Shown here: one piece after another, positions 6,456 to 12,421 of the stretch
How the letters are laid out: each line of letters opens with the position of its first letter
How positions within the stretch are numbered: position 1 is the stretch's first letter
Assembly (NCBI GenBank): GCA_029289015.1
Contig: JARFUL010000230.1
Span: 1 to 13,274 of the forward strand
Origin: Syntrophobacteria bacterium
GTDB taxonomy: Bacteria; Desulfobacterota; Syntrophobacteria; JARFUL01
Reading direction: 5' to 3'
Length of the DNA: 13,274 nucleotides
Notes under the pieces: generated by a model
The model's database searches: none
Told to the model about the DNA's origin: nothing
What the model saw: only the letters and a program-made list of their open reading frames with translations
Translations under genes and position numbers: made by a program

Positions 6456-7211
6456 ATGCGGCCCGAGTACGTCAATCTGATGAACGAGGCGCGCCGGATA
6501 GCCTCCCGCTACCGGCAGCCGGAGTTTCATGCCTCGTTCAAGCCCGAGCTCGCGGTCTCCAGGAAGGTCTTCTTTGGCGATCCCCTGGTGGCCGCGGTGA
6601 GGGACGAGGTCAAGGAGAGACTCAACGAGGACTTCGGCCACGGGCTGAGGCACGCGACCTTCGTGAGCCTCGACGCGGGCGCGCTCCTGCTCCTTGAGGC
6701 CGAGACCAGGATAGCGCCCCTCATTGAGACGCAGCGTCTCGTCGCGCTGGTGCAGATAGCGGGCCTGCTCCACGACATAGAGCGCACAGAGCCCGACCAC
6801 GCCAGGCTGGGCGCCAATACCGCGGCCTGGATCCTCCGGGACCACTCCCTCACCACCAAGGAGAGGGGTCACATTGTCCGGGCCATCGCCAACCACGAGG
6901 CCTTCGGCACAGATGAGACGCTCTTGGACCCCGTGGGCCAGCTCCTGAGCGACGCGCTCTACGACGCGGACAAGTTCCGCTGGGGGCCCGAAAACTTCAC
7001 CACCACCATCTGGCGGATGATGGAGGTGTGGGACCTCTCCGTAGAGGAGATTATCGAGAGGTACCCGTGGGGAATGAGGGGGCTGGAGAGGGTCAAGGAG
7101 ACCTTCCGCACCGGCATAGGCCGCACCTACGGCCCCGACATCATCGACTTGGGGATTGAGATCGGCAACGAGATCTACCGGTTCCTCCTCGATTACACTA
7201 CGAAAGGTTGA
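6456..7211 (+). CDS. HD-domain protein, putative metal-dependent phosphohydrolase
   Basis: This is a 251-residue soluble protein from ATG 6456, chosen because upstream codons overlap the formyltransferase gene in another frame. No good Shine-Dalgarno sequence is seen; ATG 6480 is an alternative. HD-superfamily ligands appear in order: H62/H66 in FGHGLRHATF, the diagnostic HD pair at 106-107 in AGLLHDIERT, H115, H147 in IANHEAFG, and D166/D170/D172 in SDALYDADKFRWG. This pattern supports a metal-binding phosphohydrolase, with nucleotide or cyclic-nucleotide substrates possible, but no specific subfamily was recognised. The C-terminal 60 residues (RMMEVWDLSVEEIIERY onward) are helical. It lies 13 bases after the formyltransferase stop and 9 before the P1-peptidase start, so it is in the same operon. 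Confidence 0.8.
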   Translation: MRPEYVNLMNEARRIASRYRQPEFHASFKPELAVSRKVFFGDPLVAAVRDEVKERLNEDFGHGLRHATFVSLDAGALLLLEAETRIAPLIETQRLVALVQIAGLLHDIERTEPDHARLGANTAAWILRDHSLTTKERGHIVRAIANHEAFGTDETLLDPVGQLLSDALYDADKFRWGPENFTTTIWRMMEVWDLSVEEIIERYPWGMRGLERVKETFRTGIGRTYGPDIIDLGIEIGNEIYRFLLDYTTKG

Positions 7212-7220
7212 AGGATTCAG

Positions 7221-8189
7221 ATGGCGAAGAACGAGACCATCACCGCGGTTGGCGGCCTCAAGGTGGGTCATCACACCGTAAAGAGGCACCATACCGGGGT
7301 AACCGCGATCCTGGCTGAAAACGGCGCGGTCGCGGCCATGGATATCCGGGGAGGCGCGCCCGCGATAGCGCGCACCGGACCCCTTATGCCCGAGAGCCTG
7401 GTGGGCAAGGTGCACGGCGTATGCCTCTCTGGGGGGAGCTCCTTCGGGCTGGACGCGGCGGGCGGAGTAATACGCTATCTGAGCGAGCGGGGGATAGGCT
7501 TCGACACGGGCCACGGCCGGGTGCCCATTGTGCCCGGGGCCGCGATCTTCGACCTCGCGCTCAACAAGAGCGCGCGCTACCCCAACAGCCGGACCGGCTA
7601 CCTGGCCTGCCAAAAAGCCGCCGAAGGCCCGGTGGAGGAGGGGTGCGTGGGCGCGGGCGCGGGCGCGAGCGTGGGGAAGTATCTCGGCATCAAAAGCGCG
7701 GTGAAGTCCGGGGTGGGCTCCTTTTTCGCGACCGGTTCCCGGTCCCTCAAGGTGGGGGCAATAGCGGTGGTGAACGCGCTGGGGGATGTCCTGGACCCGA
7801 AGACCGGCGAGCCAATAGCCGGGGTGCTGGCCGAGGACGGCCGCTCCTTTGCCCGGGCCCGGGAGCTTCTCTTCACGGACGAGAGGATCGAGGGGTTCCC
7901 GGGCGACAACACCGTGCTCTCCGTGGTGGCCACCAACGCGGCCCTGAGCAAGGCCGAGGCCGGCGCGCTCGCGCGCATGGCCCACGCGGGGCTGGCCAGG
8001 GTGGTGGTGCCCGCGCACACCATGTATGACGGGGACATTCTCTTCGCGCTCTCAACCGGGCGAAAGAGGGCAGGGGACCTGAGCATCCTGGGCGCGCTCG
8101 CGGCCGAGGTCTTGGCCGAGGCGGTGGTGAGGGCCGTTAGGGCCGCAAAGCCGGCAGGGGGGCTGCCCGCGGCTTCCACCTTGCGCTAA
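7221..8189 (+). CDS. P1-family (S58, DmpA-like) self-processing aminopeptidase
   Basis: This 322-residue cytoplasmic protein belongs to the DmpA/P1 peptidase family of N-terminal nucleophile-type enzymes. They cut themselves into two chains and then act as aminopeptidases or amidases. Visible markers are GGLKVGHHT near the N-terminus, LSGGSSFGLDAAGGV (69-83), PNSRTGY (121-127), the glycine-rich GCVGAGAGASVGK (141-153) and GDNTVLSVVATNA (228-240). By analogy, cleavage would fall between N230 and T231, leaving Thr231 as nucleophile. Length is close to the shorter family members. AAGGAT lies a few bases before ATG 7221. It is the third gene of the operon. Neither its substrate nor its link to the formyltransferase is known; removal of N-terminal residues from small peptides is a reasonable guess. 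Confidence 0.88.
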   Translation: MAKNETITAVGGLKVGHHTVKRHHTGVTAILAENGAVAAMDIRGGAPAIARTGPLMPESLVGKVHGVCLSGGSSFGLDAAGGVIRYLSERGIGFDTGHGRVPIVPGAAIFDLALNKSARYPNSRTGYLACQKAAEGPVEEGCVGAGAGASVGKYLGIKSAVKSGVGSFFATGSRSLKVGAIAVVNALGDVLDPKTGEPIAGVLAEDGRSFARARELLFTDERIEGFPGDNTVLSVVATNAALSKAEAGALARMAHAGLARVVVPAHTMYDGDILFALSTGRKRAGDLSILGALAAEVLAEAVVRAVRAAKPAGGLPAASTLR

Positions 8190-8233
8190 CATCGTTGAGA
8201 AAAAAGATGCCCTTTTCGCTAAGGTTTCCGGCC

Positions 8234-8264
8234 AGGCTCCCCCGCGGCTGTTGCCGCGCCCAGC
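8234..8264 (+). other. Two-part GC hairpin with C-rich internal loop between the P1 peptidase and yedF genes
   Basis: CGCGGC (8242-8247) pairs with GCCGCG (8252-8257) across a TGTT loop. An outer GGCT (8234-8237) pairs with AGCC (8261-8264), leaving only C residues in the internal loop. No T-tract follows. It may be a terminator of the upstream operon, an mRNA end stabiliser or a leader element of yedF. A weak promoter TTGCCG-N17-TACTAT (8250-8278) overlaps it. Confidence 0.4.
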
Positions 8265-8308
8265 CTACTCTGCTACTATTCACAAAAAATCAAGGAGGTA
8301 AAACATAG

Positions 8309-8908
8309 ATGACAACCCTAGACTGCCGCGGCCTCGCGTGCCCGGGCCCGGTGATGCGCGCGAGGGACCTGGTGGACGAAAAAGCGCCGGCCGGGATCGA
8401 GGTTCTGGTGGACAACGAGGCCTCCGCGTCCAATGTGGCCCGGTTCCTGGAAAACAGGAACTACACCGTGGAGATAGAAAGGGGGCGCGGCGAGTTCAAG
8501 ATAAGGGGCTTGCGCGGCGAAGGCGCGGATTCATGCGAGCTCATCCCCACACACAGGCTCGAAACCGCGGGCAAACAGACCCTGGTCATGATCTCCGCGG
8601 ACCGGCTGGGTTCCGGCGACGACACGCTCGGCCGCGGCCTCATGTTCAGCTTCATCAAGACCCTTGGGGAGATGGGGGAGAACCTGTGGCGGCTCGTCTT
8701 CCTGAACAGCGGGGTGAAGCTCACCGTAAAGGGGGCCGAGACCGTGCCCCTGATCAGGGAGCTCGTGGAATCCGGGGTCAGCGTCCTGGTGTGCGGCACC
8801 TGCCTCCACCACTTCGGCCTTATCGAGGCCAAGGAGGTGGGGGAGACCACCAACATGCTGGACATCGTCACGAGCCTCCAGGTCGCGGACAACGTGATAA
8901 ACATCTAG
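8309..8908 (+). CDS. yedF: YedF, selenium-metabolism sulfurtransferase-like protein (TusA + DsrE-like domains)
   Basis: The 199-residue protein has an N-terminal TusA-like domain (about 1-68) with LDCRGLACPGP, giving the conserved C11-P-x-P motif that carries a persulfide or perselenide in relatives. A DsrE-like domain follows (about 88-199) with CGTC at 162-165 in VLVCGTCLHHFGL. This two-domain layout is that of the YedF family found beside selD in selenium-using bacteria, where it is thought to handle or deliver selenium. AAGGAGGT (8292-8299) stands nine bases before the ATG. selD follows after 81 bases on the same strand, which supports the role. The exact reaction of YedF has not been settled, as far as I know. 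Confidence 0.93.
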   Translation: MTTLDCRGLACPGPVMRARDLVDEKAPAGIEVLVDNEASASNVARFLENRNYTVEIERGRGEFKIRGLRGEGADSCELIPTHRLETAGKQTLVMISADRLGSGDDTLGRGLMFSFIKTLGEMGENLWRLVFLNSGVKLTVKGAETVPLIRELVESGVSVLVCGTCLHHFGLIEAKEVGETTNMLDIVTSLQVADNVINI

Positions 8909-8932
8909 CCCGGACGGGCCGGTGCAACTGAG

Positions 8933-8947
8933 GGGGCTTCGCGCCCC
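8933..8947 (+). other. Hairpin between yedF and selD
   Basis: GGGGC (8933-8937) pairs with GCCCC (8943-8947) around TTCGC. Only a short GGTTTC follows, so it is not a convincing terminator. It may adjust expression of selD relative to yedF. Confidence 0.3.
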
Positions 8948-8989
8948 GGTTTCAATTATCCTAGATCGTGGGACAACCTGGACGAAGAG

Positions 8990-10039
8990 ATGAGTGAATC
9001 TAAAAAGATAAGGCTGTTGGAGACGGTCAAGGCCGCGGGTTGAGCCGCAAAGATTCCTCCGGGGGTCCTGGAGGAGGTCTTGGCCGCGATGCCACGAGAG
9101 ATCCACCCCGACCTTCTGGTGGGAAGCGAGACGGGGGACGACGCGGGGGTTTTCCGTTTGACGGAGGAGCTCGCGCTCATCCAGACGGTGGACTTCTTCA
9201 CCCCCATTGTGAACGACCCCTACCTCTACGGCCAGATAGCCGCGGCCAACGCAATGAGCGACGTGTATGCGATGGGCGGCAGGCCGCTCACCGCGATGAA
9301 CGTGGTCTGCTTCCCCGTTAATGAGATGGATATCTCCTATCTCAAGGAGATCCTGAGGGGCGGCGGGGACAAGGTCCGGGAAGCGGGCGCGGTAGTGGTG
9401 GGGGGCCATTCCGTGGAGGACCAGGAGCTAAAGTACGGGCTAGCGGTCGCAGGGATCGTACACCCGGACAGGATACTCACCAACACGGGCGCCAAGCCGG
9501 GGGACCTCTTGGTGCTCACCAAGCCCCTGGGCACGGGCGTAATCGCGACCGCGGTGAAGGGCGGTTTCGCATCCGGGGAGGTCGAGGCCGGCGCGATAGA
9601 GGTCATGGCCGAGCTCAACGAGGCCGCGGCCCGGGTAATGGCCGAGTTTCCGGTGAGCGGGTGCACCGATGTCACGGGGTTCGGCTTTCTGGGCCACGCG
9701 CTGGAGATGGCCAGGGCCAGCCGGGTGGGCCTGAGAATATTCGCGTCCAAGGTGCCCCTGATCCCCGGAGTCCTGGAGTTGGCCTCCCAGGGCATGGTGC
9801 CGGTGGGGAGCCACCGCAACCTGGAGTTCTGCCGCAGCATCCTCAAGGTTGGTGAACGCGTCTCCCCGGTGCTTCTCGATCTTCTCGCGGACGCGCAGAC
9901 CTCCGGCGGGCTCATCATCTCCATCCCAGAGGACCAGGCAGACAGCCTCCTCGAAAGGCTCAGGGCCGAGGGGGTCCAGCACTCCCAAATCGTGGGCCGG
10001 GTGAGGTCCGAGGGGGCCGGGTCCATCCAGGTGGTGTGA
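8990..10039 (+). CDS. selD: Selenide, water dikinase SelD, itself a selenoprotein (in-frame TGA = Sec18)
   Basis: SelD makes selenophosphate from selenide and ATP, the selenium donor for selenocysteine and 2-selenouridine. From ATG 8990 the frame reads MSESKKIRLLETVKAAG, then TGA at 9041-9043, then AAKIPPGVLEEVL and on without break to the stop at 10037. The TGA sits at the position of the catalytic Cys of E. coli SelD (Cys17), with the essential Lys three residues on (Lys21), so it is read as Sec18. Further family marks are GSETGDDAGVF, YAMGGRPLTAMNV and CTDVTGFGFLGHALEMA. At 349 residues the length is normal, whereas starting after the TGA (TTG 9080 or ATG 9089) would remove the active site. 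The start has no good Shine-Dalgarno sequence (GAAGAG abuts the ATG). It follows yedF in the same frame. Confidence 0.95.
9041..9084 (+). promoter_or_regulatory. UGA-Sec codon and bacterial SECIS-like hairpin inside selD
   Basis: Right after the TGA (9041-9043) the RNA can fold into a long hairpin. Bases 9050-9060 pair with 9070-9081 (A9075 bulged, two G-U pairs), 9061-9063 pair with 9067-9069, and a GGU loop lies at 9064-9066. G9047-C9084 and C9048-G9083 extend the foot. The loop begins 21 bases past the UGA, and a G is in its first positions, as expected of bacterial SECIS elements that bind SelB. Pairing is seen directly; SelB binding is inferred. Confidence 0.75.
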
Positions 10040-10060
10040 TTGCCCGCCCATAGATTCCCA

Positions 10061-10073
10061 TGTTTCTGAAACA
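10061..10073. promoter_or_regulatory. Palindrome TGTTTC-T-GAAACA downstream of selD
   Basis: A perfect 13-base interrupted palindrome lies in the gap between selD and the next gene. It could be a protein-binding site for the downstream gene, which starts 108 bases later. A weaker dyad, CTTTG-GTCA-CAAAG, lies at 10098-10111. No strong promoter was found in the gap; GTCACA-N17-TATATG (10103-10131) is the best, weak, candidate. Confidence 0.2.
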
Positions 10074-10180
10074 AATCCATATCTAAAAAGTTCGCCTCTT
10101 TGGTCACAAAGCTCCTCCTCGTCTGTATATGAGGGTAGAAGCACGATATCCCCCATACGTTAGATAAAGGAGGAACCAAG

Positions 10181-10702
10181 ATGGGAAAGAAGGCTGTTGC
10201 AACGCTGGCGGTGGTTGCGCTTTTAGGAGTTTTCGCTCTTCCGCTCTGGGCCCAGGGCCCCCGGCAGGGCCCCGGTTACGGCCCGGGTCCGTATTGCTTC
10301 GGCGGATTTGACAACGCGAAAAAGACGACCATCAACGCGCAGGTGGAAGAGGTGAGCCCGCCCTTCCTCGTGGTCAAGGACGCAAAGGAGACCCTCACGA
10401 TCTTCGCGGGCCCCATACCCCTTTGGGCCAAGGAAGGTTTTGCCGCGACCAAGGGTGACAGGGTAAAGGTGGAGGCCGCGGAGTTCGCCGCTCCCTGGGG
10501 CAAGAGGCTCGTTGCCTATAACATCACCAACCTCACCACGAAGAAAGAGCTCAAGCTGAGGGACAAGGACGGCTACCCCATTTGGAAGCGCGGCAAGGGT
10601 TTCGCGCGCCGCGGCTATAAAGGCAAGAGATGGGGTCGCCACATGGGCTACGGCCCCGGTTACGGAATGGGCTACGGCCCGGGCAACTGCCCCAACCGGT
10701 AA
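10181..10702 (+). CDS. Secreted OB-fold-like protein with a Gly/Tyr/Pro-rich tail
   Basis: The 173-residue protein has a clear Sec signal (residues 1-24, cleaved after LWA). A short GPRQGPGYGPGP linker follows, then a beta-rich core of about residues 48-118 (INAQVEEVSPPFLVVKD, FAGPIPLW, GDRVKVEAAEF). The segment LRDKDGYPIW (126-135) recalls uncharacterised secreted OB-fold-like proteins that end in an LRD-x-x-G-x-P-x-W motif. The C-terminus is basic and Gly/Tyr-rich (YGPGYGMGYGPG), with Cys170 followed by Pro near the end; Cys39 is the only other Cys. AAGGAGG (10167-10173) is seven bases before the ATG, so strong translation is expected. It precedes another small secreted gene and an ECF sigma gene. 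The role is unknown; envelope or metal binding is a guess. Confidence 0.75.
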   Translation: MGKKAVATLAVVALLGVFALPLWAQGPRQGPGYGPGPYCFGGFDNAKKTTINAQVEEVSPPFLVVKDAKETLTIFAGPIPLWAKEGFAATKGDRVKVEAAEFAAPWGKRLVAYNITNLTTKKELKLRDKDGYPIWKRGKGFARRGYKGKRWGRHMGYGPGYGMGYGPGNCPNR

Positions 10703-10710
10703 GCAAAATG

Positions 10711-10746
10711 GTGCGGCGAGGGCATCTACCCCAGTCCTCGCCGCGC
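10711..10746 (+). other. Strong GC hairpin after the secreted OB-fold-like gene
   Basis: GCGGCGAGG (10713-10721) pairs perfectly with CCTCGCCGC (10736-10744), extended by G-U and G-C pairs on both sides, around a 14-base loop. No T-tract follows. Next to it GGGCCC occurs twice (10755-10760, 10767-10772) and can form a second small hairpin in front of the next gene's ribosome site. Confidence 0.4.
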
Positions 10747-10795
10747 CCCAACCAGGGCCCATAACAGGGCCCGAAAGAGAGTGAGATTACAGATA

Positions 10796-11080
10796 ATGAA
10801 GAACATACTGATTGTTTTGGCAGCCCTAGCAATCCTGGCCGCGGGGGCCTACCCGCTCCTGGCCCGGTCCCAGGGAATGGGCCGGGGCTTTTTCAGCGGC
10901 CAAGGTCAATATATAAAAGCCCCGGCCCCGGACGCGGACAATGACCCAAGAGGCTTTGGACGCTCAATGGGGAGGTTTCAGCGGGGTTTCAGAGGCCAGC
11001 GCGGCAATGACACCTGGCAAAGGGGCTATGGCAACACCGGCCGGGGGGGCTACTGGTGCCCCTACCGCGGGAGGTGGTAA
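10796..11080 (+). CDS. Small secreted Gly/Arg-rich protein
   Basis: The 94-residue protein starts at ATG 10796; a GTG at 10781 in frame is possible but less likely. It opens with a signal peptide, MKNILIVLAALAILAAGAYPLLA, cleaved about residue 23. The mature 70 residues are rich in Gly, Arg and aromatic residues (GRGFFSGQGQ, GRFQRGFRGQRG, GRGGYW) and end in CPYRGRW, with a single Cys followed by Pro. It looks disordered and strongly basic, like the tail of the preceding secreted protein. The two genes are 93 bases apart on the same strand with hairpins between. Family unknown. Low complexity means the call rests on the signal peptide, the ribosome-site-like GAGTGAG and the context. Confidence 0.6.
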   Translation: MKNILIVLAALAILAAGAYPLLARSQGMGRGFFSGQGQYIKAPAPDADNDPRGFGRSMGRFQRGFRGQRGNDTWQRGYGNTGRGGYWCPYRGRW

Positions 11081-11094
11081 CCCTACAACCGCAT

Positions 11095-11122
11095 GCGGGG
11101 GGCCGCGATCCGTGTCCCCCGC
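11095..11122 (+). terminator. Hairpin after the small secreted gene, possible terminator
   Basis: GCGGGGG (11095-11101) pairs with CCCCCGC (11116-11122) around a 14-base loop. The sequence then changes abruptly to AT-rich DNA (11123-11245), but without a run of T. It most likely marks the end of the secreted-protein unit and insulates the sigma-factor promoter downstream. Confidence 0.4.
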
Positions 11123-11161
11123 AATAGATGAGAAAAGGCTTGAGTAAAAAGATATATGTAC

Positions 11162-11190
11162 TTGAGATAGCAAGCAAAAAAAGATATCAT
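11162..11190 (+). promoter_or_regulatory. Sigma70-like promoter of the ECF sigma operon
   Basis: TTGAGA (11162-11167) and TATCAT (11185-11190) each match consensus at 5/6 and are exactly 17 bases apart, within an unusually AT-rich stretch. Transcription would start near 11197, about 55 bases before the sigma start codon. The box is of the housekeeping type, not an obvious ECF-type GGAAC/GTC pair. Confidence 0.55.
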
Positions 11191-11252
11191 TACATAGCGC
11201 AATTCAGCATTTATCATTAACCGACTTTGGAAATACTTAATTGACTGACGCG

Positions 11253-11804
11253 ATGCATGAGGCCCTGGAGGGCGGACTGGTGGAGAAGGCCCAAAGGGGC
11301 TCAAGGAGGGCCTTTGGGAAGCTTATGGAGCTTTACCAGAAACCGATATACAACCTGTGCTACAGGCTCACAGGCACAAAGGAGGAGGCGGAAGACCTCA
11401 CCCAGGAGACGTTTTTGAGGGCCTACGAGCGCATGGATACCTTCAGGGAGGGCGCAAGGTTCCTGCCCTGGGTCTACACCATAGGGCTCAACCTGACGCG
11501 AAACCACCTGAGCCGCAGGCCGCTCCATCCCTTCGGCCAGGACCGCGAGGACCTGGAGCGCCACGGTAACGGAGGGCCCGGCCCCCAGGAACTCCTCCTG
11601 CAGAAGGAGGGGGGCGAGCGGCTGCAAGAGGCCCTCGGGGAGCTTCCCCTGGAGATGCGGGAGGCGGTATGGCTCCGCTACGGCGATGAAATGAGCTACG
11701 ACGAGGTCTCAGATATTCTCTTCATCTCGCCGGCCGCGGCCAGGATGCGGGTCCACAGAGGGCTCAAAAAGCTCAAGGAGATAATGACCACCACAGGAGA
11801 TTAA
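11253..11804 (+). CDS. ECF-family RNA polymerase sigma factor
   Basis: The 183-residue protein from ATG 11253 would direct RNA polymerase to a small regulon; an in-frame TTG at 11241 would add four residues. Sigma region 2 is plain: QRGSRRAFGKLMELYQKPIY (about 14-33), then EDLTQETFLRAYERM and WVYTIGLNLTRNHLSR, the core-binding and -10 recognition helices. Region 4 is also plain: ALGELPLEMREAVWLRYGDEMSYDEVSDIL and SPAAARMRVHRGLKKLKE, the -35-binding helix-turn-helix. The turn reads SPAAARMR where many ECF factors have S-x-G-T-V-K-S-R, a modest departure. The region 2-4 linker is short and rich in Gly/Pro. Its stop is two bases before the anti-sigma start, so the pair is co-expressed. Confidence 0.93.
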   Translation: MHEALEGGLVEKAQRGSRRAFGKLMELYQKPIYNLCYRLTGTKEEAEDLTQETFLRAYERMDTFREGARFLPWVYTIGLNLTRNHLSRRPLHPFGQDREDLERHGNGGPGPQELLLQKEGGERLQEALGELPLEMREAVWLRYGDEMSYDEVSDILFISPAAARMRVHRGLKKLKEIMTTTGD

Positions 11805-11806
11805 AA

Positions 11807-12421
11807 ATGGAGGACAGGGATAGACTCATTCAAAAGGGACTCGACGGTGAGCTCTCCGAAGAGGAGGAGGCCCGGTTCCAGAGGCTCCTGGAGGAAGACC
11901 GGGAGCTCCTTGAGGAGCTGAGCGCGCTTAAAGGCCTAAAGCGCGATCTGGCCTCCATGCCGAGGCTTGAGCCGCCCAGCGGGCTCAAGAGGAAGGTCAT
12001 GGGCAGGCTTCCCACGGGGGGGTGGCTCGGGCTCCTGTCCCGGCCCATCCTCACCCTCACCCCGGCCACCGCGGCCGTGGCCATTTTGCTCGTCGCGGGG
12101 CTCGTGTTCCTGCGGCCCGGCGCATCCGTGGTAAAGAAGACCCCGGACAGTGCGGCCGAGGAGGTTCTGGTGCGGCTTTCCATAAACTACCCCAGTGCCA
12201 AGAGCGTCAATCTGGTGGGCAGCTTCAACGACTGGAAGAAGGGAGAGATACCCCTGAGCGACGAGGCCGGGGACGGCAGGTGGAAGGTGACCGTCGCGCT
12301 GAAACCGGGGGTCTACGAATACATGTTCGTGGTGGACGGCAAGCACTGGGTGGTGGACCCCAACGCGGACTTTCTCAAGGACGACGGCTTCGGGAGGGCC
12401 AATGGCATTCTGGAGATATAA
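11807..12421 (+). CDS. Membrane anti-sigma factor with a C-terminal glycogen-binding (CBM48/AMPK-beta-like) domain
   Basis: The 204-residue protein has three parts. Residues 1-60 form an acidic helical N-terminus (ELSEEEEARFQRLLEEDREL) like anti-sigma domains but without the zinc His-Cys-Cys set. One membrane helix lies at about 79-102 (PILTLTPATAAVAILLVAGL). A CBM48 / AMPK-beta early-set domain spans about 119-204. The last shows VNLVGSFNDWKK, W159, YEYMFVVDG, W181 with VVDP, and N199. Set against AMPK beta1, the glycogen-contact Trp (FNDW), second Trp and Asn are kept, while the Lys is Met174. The cytoplasmic end would hold the sigma factor and the outer domain could sense a glucan. AGGAGA is six bases before ATG 11807. 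It overlaps the next gene by 20 bases. Binding to the adjacent sigma factor is inferred from order. Confidence 0.88.
   Translation: MEDRDRLIQKGLDGELSEEEEARFQRLLEEDRELLEELSALKGLKRDLASMPRLEPPSGLKRKVMGRLPTGGWLGLLSRPILTLTPATAAVAILLVAGLVFLRPGASVVKKTPDSAAEEVLVRLSINYPSAKSVNLVGSFNDWKKGEIPLSDEAGDGRWKVTVALKPGVYEYMFVVDGKHWVVDPNADFLKDDGFGRANGILEI

Noticed and set aside
6381..8018. Longest open frame of the window (545 codons, minus strand)
   Set aside because: It lies opposite three well-supported plus-strand genes and shows no family motifs. It is an antisense shadow caused by high GC.
8200..8217. AAAAG...CTTTT short hairpin after the P1-peptidase gene
   Set aside because: The stem is weak and almost all A-T, with no following T-tract. 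It is unlikely to terminate transcription.
9040..9321. Plus-strand frame overlapping the selD N-terminus
   Set aside because: It is in a different frame from the SelD homology, with low-complexity Gly/Arg content. It is a shadow.
9080..10039. selD starting at TTG 9080 or ATG 9089
   Set aside because: This would delete the conserved KAAG-Sec-AAK active site that is plainly encoded upstream across the TGA.
11229..11252. GGAAAT as an ECF-type -35 for self-control of the sigma gene
   Set aside because: The matching -10 would fall on or after the start codon, and a much better housekeeping promoter lies upstream.
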